This document shows positions 42,537-50,729 of a stretch of DNA of 64,000 nt, one piece after another. A model generated the notes under the pieces. It made no database searches and was not told the origin of the DNA. It saw nothing but the letters and a program-made list of their open reading frames with translations. The translations under genes were made by a program, and so were the position numbers. Position 1 is the first letter of the stretch. Every line of letters starts with the position of its first letter. Source of the stretch: Actinopolymorpha rutila (GTDB lineage Bacteria; Actinomycetota; Actinomycetes; Propionibacteriales; Actinopolymorphaceae); the NCBI RefSeq assembly GCF_013407855.1, contig NZ_JACBZH010000001.1, positions 6,076,001 through 6,140,000 on the forward strand, given 5' to 3'.

Positions 42537-42602
42537 GGTCCGACATCCTTCCCCAGGGCAGAAACCCTGATCTTGGATGTCCGTCAAGCCGGGTCAGCTC
42601 CA

Positions 42603-42742
42603 GGTGGCGACAACAACAGCCAGATGAGCAGGGCTGTCATGCCTCCGAGCATCAGCCCCGTCAGAGTGCGAAGCACGGGTCGTCTGTAGATCACTGGGGC
42701 GACCGGATAGGCCGCGATAGCCGCGCGGGTGCGGGAGCGCAT
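42603..42742 (-). pseudogene. Membrane peptide gene cut by the IS
   Basis: From ATG 42742: MRSRTRAAIA, then VLRTLTGLMLGGMTALLIWL, one membrane helix, running straight into the insertion-sequence end. No continuation was found on the other side of the element. Confidence 0.5.
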
Positions 42743-42972
42743 TGCGAACACGAACGTCGTTCCTATCGTCTCGTCATGCTTGGATCTACGAAGGACAGTC
42801 TGCGGGGTGCGCACCTGGCCAGATGGCGAACCGCGCCGTGTTGAAACAACCGGATCTGCCGCGATGCGCGCGCTCTTGCCGTTGATGGTGCATGGCTGCG
42901 TATGCGCACGGCTTGACACTGAGGGGCCGGTAATCCGGGGCGGCGCCGTGCTGAGGTCATTAGGCTGGAAGA

Positions 42973-43371
42973 ATGTTCTCCGGACCACCTGAGGATCCAG
43001 CCGTGGCTGGCGTCGAGGAGATCCTTGATGTGGCCGCGTCCATCGGTTCAGGTGCGGGTCGACCGCTCGAGGCCCGACCGATCGCCACCCATGCCTTGTG
43101 GATCTGCGCGTGCGTCACATCATCCGGGGATGCGCCAACTTGGCTGATCTATGACACCGACGAGGGCCGAATCGTTTGGCGCAGGGTCCAGGACCGCGTC
43201 GCACCGCTTGATCTTGTCGACGCACGACTGAGTGCAGGCGGACATGCCGACCCAGCTGAAGTCCTGCGCTGGCTGGAGCGCAAGGCACCTGACCCCTGGG
43301 CCCGCGGCGGCGCCGGCTCGGGCGATGCAGCCGTGATGGAGGAGTTAGGGCGCAAGCTTCGCTGCCCGTGA
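42973..43371 (+). CDS. Hypothetical soluble protein
   Basis: 132 residues from ATG. EEILDVAASIGSGAGR, ATHALWICACVTSSG, TWLIYDTDEGRIVWRRVQDR and DPAEVLRWLERKAPDPW. An alpha/beta protein, unrecognised. Precursor stretch 42770-42972 holds no other gene. Confidence 0.6.
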   Translation: MFSGPPEDPAVAGVEEILDVAASIGSGAGRPLEARPIATHALWICACVTSSGDAPTWLIYDTDEGRIVWRRVQDRVAPLDLVDARLSAGGHADPAEVLRWLERKAPDPWARGGAGSGDAAVMEELGRKLRCP

Positions 43372-43470
43372 CCCAAGGCTTCCTAGCCGGTCACGCGCCA
43401 GTTCACCAAGTGAACGTCCGCATCTGCCGCGGAGAGTGATGCGCGCCCATGCCGATGGCAGACTGTCCGG

Positions 43471-44139
43471 ATGGTCGCCGCCGTCTACTACTTCGCCACT
43501 CCGGACGATCACGCGAAACTGCTCGACTACATCGGTGAGCCGGTGAAGGCGAGCCTTCACCCGTGGCCACTGGTTGACTCTCCGCCCACTGTGCTGACAC
43601 GGGACCAGGCGTTGACCATGCCCCAAGTGATGGTCGTGCATCGTGATTTCGGCCCACCGTCGGTCATTCGACCGGGCGACCCTGCGATGACTGAGCCCAC
43701 CAAGGCCAGCCTCTTCAATCGAGTCAACTGGGACCGCTTACGGCCCGCTGCCCGGCAGGGCTTGGTGGACTCCAACGCTTCGCCGGTCCTCTTCTGGTCG
43801 CCCGGTCGAATGACCGACTCGGACATCGGGGTCAGCAAGATCGGTTCGCAGGCCGATGCGATGGGCGCAATCTCGGCTGACTACGAGCGCTGGACGAACA
43901 GGGTCATGGGCTGGATTCGCCGCAAGGGTACGAAGGTCTGGGGGCTGGAGCAGAGCGCAGTGCGGGCAGACCTCGATCTGCAGCTCTCCTTCGTAAACAC
44001 CGTCTATGCCTTGCCGCACGCACTTACAGCGCTCAAGGCGCCGCTGACGCGGCGCAACCGCCCGGCCGCCCTGCGGGCGGCGCAGGGGCGCCGTCCTCGG
44101 GCTCACCGGGCGACACAACGGTCAGGGAGCCGTGGCTGA
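43471..44139 (+). CDS. Hypothetical protein with a repeat-derived C-terminus
   Basis: 222 residues. The first 190 (AAVYYFATPDDHAKLLDYIG, LTRDQALTMPQVMVVHRDFG, GRMTDSDIGVSKIGSQADAM, FVNTVYALPHALTALK) look native. The last 30, Arg/Ala-rich, are encoded by the GC-rich double-hairpin repeat at 44035-44120, so the original 3' end has been replaced. Function unknown. Confidence 0.65.
   Translation: MVAAVYYFATPDDHAKLLDYIGEPVKASLHPWPLVDSPPTVLTRDQALTMPQVMVVHRDFGPPSVIRPGDPAMTEPTKASLFNRVNWDRLRPAARQGLVDSNASPVLFWSPGRMTDSDIGVSKIGSQADAMGAISADYERWTNRVMGWIRRKGTKVWGLEQSAVRADLDLQLSFVNTVYALPHALTALKAPLTRRNRPAALRAAQGRRPRAHRATQRSGSRG
44035..44120 (+). repeat. GC-rich double-hairpin repeat (copy of 35445-35530)
   Basis: GCGCCGCTGACGCGGCGC and GCCGCCCTGCGGGCGGC hairpins followed by GCGCCGTCCTCGGGCTCACC. 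Fused in frame to the 3' end of the gene at 43471. Confidence 0.75.
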
Positions 44140-44375
44140 GGTGGTCGCCGGACCGACAGGCTTTACCCACCTCCCTCGGGTCGGGTCCCTAAGACCGGGG
44201 GACCGCCTCGGGCCACAACGGGCAGGCCAAGAACCCGCCCGAGCCGCGGAAGCGTACGGCCCCCCGGTCTCCGCGACCCGAGTCAGGACACCAGCCAAAC
44301 CCTGCCGCTCCTTGAGTCTGGCCGCCGGCTTCCTGCGTGGCTACACTCCAGCAACTCGCATCACGAGGGGGAGCC

Positions 44376-45029
44376 GTGGCGCCTGTGACTACCGCTAGAG
44401 ATCATTCGGCTAGCGTCTCGGACCAACGGGCGCGCAGGTCACGCAGGCGCGCGACCTGGATCGTGCGGGGCATCGTCCTGGTCGTGATCGTCGTCGTCGC
44501 GGTGTGGCTTGTGTACTCGTCGCTGTACTCGCCATTGTCCACGGGAAGCTTCTTGGCTCCGGAAACTCGCTCGGTCAAAGCGTTGACCGACGGCGTGGCA
44601 CCGACCCGCTACATCGTGGTCGCACCAGCTGGGCAGCGCGGCAGGATCGCCTACGACCTGGCGAACGATGGCAGGTTTCCCGTTCGTATCGACGGACTGG
44701 CATCTGACCACGCCTACGGCATCACGGCTGTGGGCTGGGTGCCGGTCCCCGGCAACGGTGAGCTGATGGGCGGCCACGCGAGCGATGTCCGGCCGTTCCC
44801 CGTCACGATCAAGCCAGGCGAGTGGGTCGTGGTCTGGGTGACGGTGACAAAGCCGCACTGTCAGGCGGGGCAGATCACCACCATCGAAGAAGTTCCACTG
44901 AGGTGGTCGGCGCTCGGACGTCACCACGTCTACAAGCTCACGCTCGCCGACACTGCCGGGGGCATACGCGAGATAGCGCTCTGCCATCCCCGAGAGGCGC
45001 TTAAGCACCTCGAGTTCCCGGAAAGCTAG
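44376..45029 (+). CDS. Membrane-anchored protein with an extracytoplasmic beta domain
   Basis: 217 residues from GTG 44376, preceded by GAGGGGGAG. A basic N-terminus (RRSRRRATW) and one membrane helix (IVLVVIVVVAVWLVYSSLY), then a beta-sandwich-like domain (YDLANDGRFPVRIDGLASDH, PVTIKPGEWVVVWVTVTKPH). The same overall layout is seen in the protein at 60023. Function unknown. Confidence 0.68.
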   Translation: MAPVTTARDHSASVSDQRARRSRRRATWIVRGIVLVVIVVVAVWLVYSSLYSPLSTGSFLAPETRSVKALTDGVAPTRYIVVAPAGQRGRIAYDLANDGRFPVRIDGLASDHAYGITAVGWVPVPGNGELMGGHASDVRPFPVTIKPGEWVVVWVTVTKPHCQAGQITTIEEVPLRWSALGRHHVYKLTLADTAGGIREIALCHPREALKHLEFPES

Positions 45030-45085
45030 ATCGCCCCTGCTCCAACGCGACGCCGATTCGCGCTCAGCACGCGGACCGCGAGGTT

Positions 45086-45099
45086 CCTTTGCAAGGCAG
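45086..45099 (-). repeat. tRNA-Ala(TGC)-core remnant
   Basis: CCTTTGCAAGGCAG with flanking AGGTT and TGG, as at 59169. It abuts the 3' end of the minus-strand gene starting at 45581. Confidence 0.55.
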
Positions 45100-45107
45100 T
45101 GGGTCGG

Positions 45108-45581
45108 CTACCGGTACGGCCGGTACGTCACCTTGTGACTTTGGCGACGCCATCCAGGCACCGGGACGCAACCGCGTGGGCCTTCGTAGCCCGTCTCGTG
45201 AGTGGTTGACCCATCGGCGTAGATCACCTCGACTCGAGATCGGCTCGGGCCGAACACCTCGCTGACCCGGCCGGCGACCACGGCGCGGACGGTTGACTCT
45301 ATGAACTCCACGGCCTGGTCGTCTCGTTCGTCGATCTCCCAGAAGCCGCCCGGACCTTGACCAGCTTCCAGCTGGAGGCCCGAACCGAAGTCGATCCAGG
45401 TCGCTGGCAGCGCGTCCGCACGAACAGGGATCAGGTCGGTCACCATGCCGGCATCCTCAACCCACCGGCGGCGGACGGTGGCGGCGGACCCGAGTTCGCG
45501 TTCAAGCTGCTCCCCGAAGGCACGCAGTCGCAGTCCGATTGCGTCGTCCATCCACGAGGCCGTCGCCTCTCCGGTTCCCAT
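45108..45581 (-). CDS. Hypothetical protein, paralogue of 21629-22099
   Basis: 157 residues. Shares DAIGLRLRAF, WIDFGSGLQLEAGQGPGG, FIESTVRAVVAGRVSEVFGP and a C-terminus KVTYRPYR with the protein at 21629. Small beta-rich protein of unknown role. A GCTGTAC doublet in the same orientation lies 23 bases upstream of its start, and a tRNA-Ala-type core nine bases past its stop: a compact one-gene unit. Confidence 0.68.
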   Translation of the reverse strand: MGTGEATASWMDDAIGLRLRAFGEQLERELGSAATVRRRWVEDAGMVTDLIPVRADALPATWIDFGSGLQLEAGQGPGGFWEIDERDDQAVEFIESTVRAVVAGRVSEVFGPSRSRVEVIYADGSTTHETGYEGPRGCVPVPGWRRQSHKVTYRPYR

Positions 45582-45603
45582 GCCCGGACGATAGTCCGTC
45601 GGC

Positions 45604-45622
45604 GTACAGCAGCGAGTACAGC
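45604..45622 (-). repeat. Doublet GCTGTAC x2 (reverse), upstream of gene 45108-45581
   Basis: GTACAGC at 45604-45610 and 45616-45622, period 12; reads GCTGTACTCGCTGCTGTAC on the minus strand, in the direction of the gene. Confidence 0.7.
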
Positions 45623-45753
45623 AACGCCAACGACCAGAGCCGACCCGTTCCGGTCCGACCCGAGGTCTCGGGGATGGCGATCATGGCCGGTCGACGTGCA
45701 CGATTGCGGTCCCCGCGCACGGGGAGTCCGGCTGGACGGAACCATCGAGGACG

Positions 45754-46245
45754 GTGCCCATGCCCAGCGAACCATCCCAGCCCGTCTGGTGGCGACGGCG
45801 ACCTACCGCCGTCACGGCTCTGCCGCCCGGTTGGGAACTAGTCACTGCTCGGCTCGTCGACGGCGAGGACGAGATCATGCATGGCGCGCAGCTCGTCGAC
45901 GGTGAGGACGAAACCCTTCTTGGCGCGCAGCTCGTCGACGGCGGGGGGTCCATCCTTGCGGCAATCGCACCGATGATCAGGATCGACAAGAACGACCCGA
46001 CCTACGCCGCCATTGAAGACAACGACGTTGGCGTGATGGTCCGTGACGACCTTCTGCCAGACGACATCCCCAACCTCAAAGAAGTCTTCGCGGCGCTCGG
46101 GATCGACCCTCCACCAGGATCCACAACCGCCGCCCTTCTTTGGCCATGCCCGTACTGCCACGTGGGCATCGGCAAGTGGTGCGAGACGACGAGCAGACGC
46201 CGCTCAGACAAGTTGCACCGTGCACGGTTCGATAAGAACGGCTGA
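45754..46245 (+). CDS. Small protein with a C-terminal zinc-finger-like motif and internal repeats
   Basis: Up to 163 residues; the ATG at 45973 is a safer start for the conserved part. The C-terminus CPYCHVGIGKWCETTSRRRS, then DKLHRARF has the CxxC-x7-C-x10-H spacing of a small zinc-binding domain found in actinobacterial and phage proteins. Residues 33-65 are three near-repeats of A-LVDGEDE-LGAQ, from a 36-bp DNA repeat; they may be non-native. Possible nucleic-acid binding. Confidence 0.5.
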   Translation: MPMPSEPSQPVWWRRRPTAVTALPPGWELVTARLVDGEDEIMHGAQLVDGEDETLLGAQLVDGGGSILAAIAPMIRIDKNDPTYAAIEDNDVGVMVRDDLLPDDIPNLKEVFAALGIDPPPGSTTAALLWPCPYCHVGIGKWCETTSRRRSDKLHRARFDKNG

Positions 46246-46288
46246 TGCATCGGGCCGATAGCCGGGGCAAGTGAGGTATGCCTGCCCC

Positions 46289-46296
46289 TACGGATC
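46289..46296 (+). repeat. Arg(ACG)-core remnant
   Basis: CCCCTACGGATCACAGGGTC reads as the anticodon loop (CTACGGA) and 3' stem of a tRNA-Arg(ACG). The minus-strand gene ends 11 bases on. Confidence 0.45.
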
Positions 46297-46306
46297 ACAG
46301 GGTCGG

Positions 46307-46762
46307 TCAAGTCATCGTCGATGTGGCGTCCGACGGTAGGACAGCGAGGACAACTCGCCGGACCTCAGCGGTAAACCCGATGTTGTAGGACTCGCAATGG
46401 ACGAGATTGGGAGGCTGGAAGTCCAGGGCGCGGACCTCTCGGCCGACGCCGGCCGGAACATCCTCGACCGGCTCCTCATCCCAGGCCACAACTCGCGCCC
46501 CGTGCACGTCGAGGCGCGCTACTGGAGTGTCGCGGAACTCCGTCGGCAGCCAGTCCGAATCCCACCGGAACCAGAGGGTGAGTCGCCGTAGCTCCGGCTC
46601 GACCTCGATCCTCAACAGATCCATGTCATGGAAGTGCAGCACCTTGCCGTCAAGAAGGTCCGGCTCGTAGGCAGAGGCCCCGGGTTCCGTCCACGGCCGG
46701 CAGCCCTCGAAAATCACAGCAGGCTCATCCACGACCACAGCATCCACATGCGCAGCCGCCAT
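46307..46762 (-). CDS. Hypothetical protein (donor of the 22296 fragment)
   Basis: 151 residues from ATG 46762 (the frame is open to an ATG at 46813). VVVDEPAVIFEGCRPWTEPG, KVLHFHDMDLLRIEVEPELR, LTLWFRWDSDWLPTEFRDTP and ARLDVHGARVVAWDEEP are alternating strands of a beta-rich protein. No family recognised. An N-terminal copy of 43 residues is fused to another gene's remains at 22296. Confidence 0.62.
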   Translation of the reverse strand: MAAAHVDAVVVDEPAVIFEGCRPWTEPGASAYEPDLLDGKVLHFHDMDLLRIEVEPELRRLTLWFRWDSDWLPTEFRDTPVARLDVHGARVVAWDEEPVEDVPAGVGREVRALDFQPPNLVHCESYNIGFTAEVRRVVLAVLPSDATSTMT

Positions 46763-46869
46763 CGCCACACGGGCCACCGGGCAACCCGCGTGCAACCACC
46801 AGCGAGACACCATCCCGGATGATCTTGGACTATCGGTGGACGCGCGAGCCGTCCTGGCCGCGTAAACGA

Positions 46870-46915
46870 GTCACCTGCGGTCAGGTCTGGACGAGTGAGG
46901 ATGGGTTCCTAATTC
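46870..46915. repeat. GTCA doublet and Arg(CCT)-core containing the next gene's stop codon
   Basis: GTCA at 46870 and 46880 (GTCACCTGCGGTCAGG), then GGGTTCCTAATTC (46903-46915), the tRNA-Arg(CCT) anticodon arm up to the loop. CTA at 46909-46911 is the TAG stop of the minus-strand membrane gene. Confidence 0.55.
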
Positions 46916-47373
46916 GTGTGTCTCGGCGGGGGGTCGTCCAGGAATCGCATGCGGGGCGTGGAGTCTCGCGCTTGGCGCAAGCCGATGTGCGTTTGTACAG
47001 CTGGCGATAGGAGCAGTACGACCTGGGCGATCGGCCTCAGCAGAACCAGGGCGATGACCGCCATCTCGGCCGGCGTCATCGGGGGACCAATGGGACCACT
47101 GATTGAGGCGCCACCAATGTGGAGGAGGGCAGTGACGATCGGAAGAATGATCACAAGCGGCAGGGCATGGAGCACTAGCAGGCCCACCCACGCGCCTCGG
47201 CTGCGATGCCACACCAGCCACGCGAACCAGGTTCGGAAGATTGCCGCAGAGATCATTCCCCAGACGTGTCCGCCCATCGCGGCCTCGCGAGTGCCAAGGA
47301 GTATCCACTCCAGGAGCACATAGGCCACCAGCAAACGCCCCGGCGAGCCATTCCAGGTCCGGCGTACGTTCAT
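46909..47373 (-). CDS. Membrane protein of unknown function
   Basis: 154 residues from ATG 47373. Four membrane segments: LLVAYVLLEWILLG, VWGMISAAIFRTWFAWLVW, WVGLLVLHALPLVIILPIVT and AVIALVLLRPIAQVVLLLSP. The tail is polar (RQARDSTPRMRFLDDPPP) and the stop lies inside the Arg(CCT)-like core. The GTTAGCAA doublet at 47534 points toward its start. Confidence 0.65.
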   Translation of the reverse strand: MNVRRTWNGSPGRLLVAYVLLEWILLGTREAAMGGHVWGMISAAIFRTWFAWLVWHRSRGAWVGLLVLHALPLVIILPIVTALLHIGGASISGPIGPPMTPAEMAVIALVLLRPIAQVVLLLSPAVQTHIGLRQARDSTPRMRFLDDPPPRHTN

Positions 47374-47533
47374 AGCGACGCCCCTTCTACGGCAAGCCAC
47401 CATGGTCACGCCCCCGCAGGTGCGCATCAGGATACGGCTTCGCCGGAGTCCCGTCGGCCATCCTCGGCCCATAACTCGAGGGTCTCGGGCGGCTACACCG
47501 GGCCCATCACGGCCAGCGGTCATCCCTGCGACG

Positions 47534-47553
47534 TTGCTAACGCGCTTGCTAAC
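47534..47553 (-). repeat. Doublet GTTAGCAA x2 (reverse), period 12
   Basis: TTGCTAAC at 47534-47541 and 47546-47553. Same doublet at 54519 and 63848; the flanking TAGACCATCATGGTC matches those copies in reverse. Confidence 0.7.
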
Positions 47554-47649
47554 GCGGGCCCTAGACCATCATGGTCACTGGGGACCGACCTGCCCTGAGC
47601 TGAGCCTGCACCGAGCGGCCATGGACCCACCTGGACGGCCTTCCCAGCA

Positions 47650-47680
47650 TTCCCAAGCTGAGGATCGATCACTACGGATC
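47650..47680 (+). repeat. Gly(CCC)-core and Arg(ACG)-core side by side
   Basis: TTCCCAAGCTGA (47650-47661) and CTACGGATC (47672-47680), ten bases apart, both in tRNA-sense orientation. The phosphoribosyltransferase gene starts 20 bases on. Confidence 0.5.
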
Positions 47681-47699
47681 ATGGGGCATCCTCACAGTC

Positions 47700-48263
47700 A
47701 TGGCGGATGGCGTCCTCACGGGTACAGAGCTGCGCGAGCGTCTCCAGCGCACGTTCGAGTGGCTCGGTGATCGCACCGACTACACGAGTTGGGCGAACGT
47801 GACCAGCTGGTGGCGCGACCCTGAGCTGTTGCGGGCGCTCGGTCCTGCCCTGGCCGACCAGTTCAACGACACGGATCCAACCGTGGTCCTCGGGCTGCAG
47901 TCTCGGGGCTGTCTCCTCGGCGCCCTGGTCGCCTGCCACCTTGGTGTGGGGCTGGTCGAGGTCCGCAAGAACGAGGAGCCCGCCGCCCACAGTGAGCGGC
48001 TGTGGCAGCGCACGACACCACCGGACTACGAGGACCGGCACCTGACCTTGGGGTTCCGGCGCGACCTGATGGCCAGCAGCGATCGCGTCCTGCTCGTCGA
48101 CGACTGGATCGCCACCGGCTCCCAAGCACTCGCCTGCCACCAGCTCGTCGGTGACGCCGGAGCGACCTGGCTCGGCACCTCGGTCATCGTCGACTGCCTC
48201 GAACGACCCGAGCTACGCCGCCCACTCAACCTGCGCGCCATCCTTCACGCCCGCGACCTCTAA
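47700..48263 (+). CDS. Phosphoribosyltransferase-family protein (adenine PRT-like)
   Basis: 187 residues. VLLVDDWIATGSQALACHQL is the PRPP-binding motif (VDDxxATG) of type I phosphoribosyltransferases; VVLGLQSRGCLLGALVACHL is the preceding helix region where APRTs have a G-RG-G signature. The N-terminal SWANVTSWWRDPELLRALGP is as in APRT-like proteins. Might salvage a purine or act in an accessory pathway; substrate unknown. Single gene. Confidence 0.8.
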   Translation: MADGVLTGTELRERLQRTFEWLGDRTDYTSWANVTSWWRDPELLRALGPALADQFNDTDPTVVLGLQSRGCLLGALVACHLGVGLVEVRKNEEPAAHSERLWQRTTPPDYEDRHLTLGFRRDLMASSDRVLLVDDWIATGSQALACHQLVGDAGATWLGTSVIVDCLERPELRRPLNLRAILHARDL

Positions 48264-48396
48264 CAGAGCGTCCCGCCCGGCGATGCCCCTGACGTGGCCC
48301 CGAACGGCCGTCACCAACCCTCAACAACCCACACCCACCAGGAACAGTCCACAGTCAGCGAGCCGGAATCTGTGAAATGACCTTCCTACAAATACC

Positions 48397-48412
48397 CACT
48401 CGTAATGCGTAG
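48397..48412 (+). repeat. tRNA-Thr(CGT) anticodon-arm remnant
   Basis: CACTCGTAATGCGTAG exactly matches a tRNA-Thr(CGT) anticodon arm. It is preceded by TGACCTTCCTA, which also precedes the Arg-core at 22526 and 54396. The minus-strand gene ends 20 bases on. 48264-48396 has no gene. Confidence 0.6.
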
Positions 48413-48432
48413 CTCCACGGCTTCGACTTCAC

Positions 48433-48798
48433 TCAGTTCCATGGTTCTGCTCGGGGGTTCTCGTCTAGTCGGCGAGCAGCAGCATTACAGATGAGTTGGC
48501 CGACCTCCTGGTGACCCGGCATCGTCCAGCCGATGCCCCAAGTTGTCAGGTAGGCCTCATAGCACTCTTTGGCCACCTCCCGCCAGGTACCCGTCTTACG
48601 CCACCGCCTGATCGTTTCGGCTTGCTCCGCGTTCATCCGTTCAGACACTCTCTGTACGAATTCGGCATTAGAGAGGTCTTCCCACCACACGGCGATTTCG
48701 GGGCGTGCTTGCCTCGCAGCTGCCACATCCCTCGCCGCCTCAGCCGCAGCCTCGTTGATCTGTCGCCGCAGGTCGTCCCCACTTTGCTCAGGGTCCAT
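48433..48798 (-). CDS. Hypothetical helical protein
   Basis: 121 residues from ATG 48798. LRRQINEAAAEAARDVAAAR, FVQRVSERMNAEQAETIRRW and GHQEVGQLICNAAARRL are helices; WREVAKECYEAYLTTWG is conserved-looking. Soluble, no known domain. Confidence 0.6.
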   Translation of the reverse strand: MDPEQSGDDLRRQINEAAAEAARDVAAARQARPEIAVWWEDLSNAEFVQRVSERMNAEQAETIRRWRKTGTWREVAKECYEAYLTTWGIGWTMPGHQEVGQLICNAAARRLDENPRAEPWN

Positions 48799-49073
48799 GA
48801 GCACATGATCGCTCCTTTTGGAGGATCGCCGCCAGCCCCTCGTACGGCAGCGAAGCACGGCCACGCCACCGGCCGGTGGTGACGAATGCCGACCGGAGAT
48901 ATGGCGAGGCGCACCACTGAGCGATCGCCACCGATCGGTGCGCCGTTAGTTCCCATCGAGGAGGTCTGGCGTGCCATCCACATGCCATTAGCCGGGGCCA
49001 GAGGGTGCCGGCGAGGTCACTGCAGGCCACCAACCGCCGTCAGCAGGCCCCGTACGCGCTCCAATCTCTACGA

Positions 49074-49226
49074 TTCCCAAGCTGCCAGTCTCCGTGCCCT
49101 CCGCGTGCCCCAAGCCAAGGTTGATCTTGGTCCGTGGCGGTGATCCACGGTCAAGACACGTGCTGTCGGACGCGTCGGCAATCCACGCTCAGCGGACCGT
49201 GAACGGTGAAATGGCCTTTGCAAGGC
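49074..49226 (-). repeat. Full Ala-core / Gly-core repeat with doublet GGGCAC, reverse
   Basis: From TTCCCAAGCTGCC (49074-49086, Gly-CCC core) through GTGCCC at 49094 and 49105 (period 11) to GGCCTTTGCAAGGC (49213-49226, Ala-TGC core). About 95% identical in reverse to 53484-53638. 48799-49073 has no gene. Confidence 0.8.
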
Positions 49227-49339
49227 GGGGGTCAGGCTCGGCTAGCGCGGGGATCCGTTCGTCCCTAGTTCCGTCCTGGGTTGTGCGCAGGCAGACCCTG
49301 CTCTTCCCAGGGGGTGGCGGTGGTGCGCCGGCCTGGGGC

Positions 49340-49951
49340 TCACCGGGCGGGATCCTCAGCGAGGACCTCGCGAGCCGCTTCCACGAAGTACGGTTTGCCG
49401 TCCCACGGATCGGCCTCACCGTCTTGTCTGGCTCGCTGGTGCGCCCGCTCGACCACTCGCTGGACGAGCTGCTCAACGCTTGCGCCCTCAACGGGTGAGC
49501 GGAGCAGCCAGATCCTTCCCAATCTCGACGGAACGGGGATGCCAGTCCCTTCGAGATGGAAGGGGTAGTCCTCCCGGGACTCCGCGTCCCTCCAGCGGTC
49601 CTTCTCGGTGAGTGGCGCTACCGCAGGTGGACCGGGGTAGGTACACAGCCACACCGACGGCACCCGGTTCCGAACCCAGCCCCGATGTTCCGTCGGCCAC
49701 ACGGCGGGCAGAAACGCCAGGAACGACTCTTCCGGCGCCAAGACCCAGCCGTCCTGGCGCAAGAGCTCTACCTCCGGAAGGTCCCTTGCCGACGGCGACT
49801 CCCACGACTCCGGGTCCTCTCCCAGGTCGGTAAGCCGCACCGGGGTATCCAGCTTCGCCAAGCGGTCGATGCGCTCTGGCAGGGCAGGCAGATCCTCCTC
49901 GGCGATCAGCGGCGGTTCCTGCGATCCCCATGGGTCAACGGCTACCGTCAC
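49340..49951 (-). CDS. Hypothetical protein
   Basis: 203 residues from GTG 49951 (the open frame extends upstream with Arg-rich sequence). EDLPALPERIDRLAKLDTPV, GWVLAPEESFLAFLPAVW, VPSVWLCTYPGPPAVAPLTE and VEQLVQRVVERAHQRARQDG. A mixed alpha/beta soluble protein; no recognised family. Confidence 0.6.
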   Translation of the reverse strand: MTVAVDPWGSQEPPLIAEEDLPALPERIDRLAKLDTPVRLTDLGEDPESWESPSARDLPEVELLRQDGWVLAPEESFLAFLPAVWPTEHRGWVRNRVPSVWLCTYPGPPAVAPLTEKDRWRDAESREDYPFHLEGTGIPVPSRLGRIWLLRSPVEGASVEQLVQRVVERAHQRARQDGEADPWDGKPYFVEAAREVLAEDPAR

Positions 49952-50081
49952 GCAAGCGATCCTAGACCGCAGCGACCCACGGTGGTTGGCTTCCCGGCCT
50001 CCTCGCAGGCCAGTCTCTAGCCTCCACTCCATGCGTCAGCTGGCAGTGCCGCGGTATGCCGGGACACCGACCTTGCCACCA

Positions 50082-50357
50082 TCAACCGTCGCGGCGCAGC
50101 TCTCCCCAAGGGTGGGCGATCTCGTCGGGTCTCGGCGTGTACCCGGGCGGAGGTTCGACGATGAAACGGCCATGGCACATCCATCCTTCAGTCCACCGCT
50201 GGATCACTGGCAGATGCGCGGCCCGCCGGAGCCACCACGGCCCATCCTCCAGGTCGACTGCGGCTCCGCCGGGCGGAAGCCAATCGCTGCCTCCTCTCCG
50301 CCCAACTGGAGGCGACCATCCTCCGGGAGATCGGACATACACCGGCTCCTCGTCCAT
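50082..50357 (-). CDS. Small hypothetical protein, partial copy at 63897
   Basis: 91 residues from ATG. MDEEPVYVRSPGGWSPPVGR, AAVDLEDGPWWLRRAAHLPV and CHGRFIVEPPPGYTPRPDEI. Trp- and Pro-rich. The start region, with the preceding ATGCTGAGGT, is repeated at 63887-64000 with a one-base deletion. It is divergent from a 34-residue frame at 50366. Confidence 0.6.
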   Translation of the reverse strand: MDEEPVYVRSPGGWSPPVGRRGGSDWLPPGGAAVDLEDGPWWLRRAAHLPVIQRWTEGWMCHGRFIVEPPPGYTPRPDEIAHPWGELRRDG

Positions 50358-50365
50358 ACCTCAGC

Positions 50366-50470
50366 ATGTCAAGGATCGGCCGTTGGCAACGCTACTGGGA
50401 GAATTGGGAGACGATCACGAGCGCGAACGCGCGAGAACGCTCCGCAAGGAGAGTTAACGAGGGCCGCTGA
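50366..50470 (+). CDS. Possible 34-residue peptide; related sequence at 54545-54652
   Basis: MSRIGRWQRYWENWETITSA, then NARERSARRVNEGR and stop. A related frame with W-E-ITS-N--RSA--NQGR-stop lies on the minus strand at 54545-54652 and both are followed by CCGCTGACCTGCG. Either a conserved short peptide or the remnant of a longer gene's end. Confidence 0.35.
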   Translation: MSRIGRWQRYWENWETITSANARERSARRVNEGR

Positions 50471-50711
50471 CCTGCGAAGACGCCAAACTGCCTGGTCAGC
50501 GGGAGACTGCACCAACCATGGCATGGAGGAGATCAATACTTTGCCGTGGCTGGCGCTGATCTTGCACTTGCACGCGGCGATACCCTCGCATCTGTGTCGG
50601 GTGACCTGTCGGCCCTTGCGCCTCTTACAGGCAGCTCGATCGCGACCAGTTCGTCTCCGCTCCTACCATCGTCGGCCAGGTGCTCATCGTCGGTCGGCGT
50701 TGCAGGTCGTT

Positions 50712-50729
50712 GGGGTCATATTGTTGTCA
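50712..50729 (+). repeat. GGGGTCA doublet (decayed) that provides a stop codon
   Basis: GGGGTCA 50712-50718 and TTGTCA ending 50729, in the usual GCTCATCGTCGGTCGGCGTT context. TCA at 50727-50729 is the stop of the minus-strand gene. Confidence 0.6.

Larger units (their letters stand above)
41295..42602 (-). mobile_element. IS3-family insertion sequence, copy 2 (1308 bp, reversed)
   Basis: Same length and ends as copy 1, with identical transposase proteins. The flanks are CCGT (41291-41294) and GGTG (42603-42606), so there is no target duplication. Either an adjacent deletion or a recombination removed one flank. Confidence 0.93.

Noticed and set aside
9895..42602. Inversion between the two opposite IS copies
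   Set aside because: Copy 1 still has a matching target duplication and splits a contiguous gene, which an inversion through it would have destroyed.
45838..46161. Minus-strand 107-residue frame with repeated VDELRA
   Set aside because: The plus strand has the Cys/His finger motif and ends sensibly; the repeats come from a tandem DNA repeat readable on both strands.
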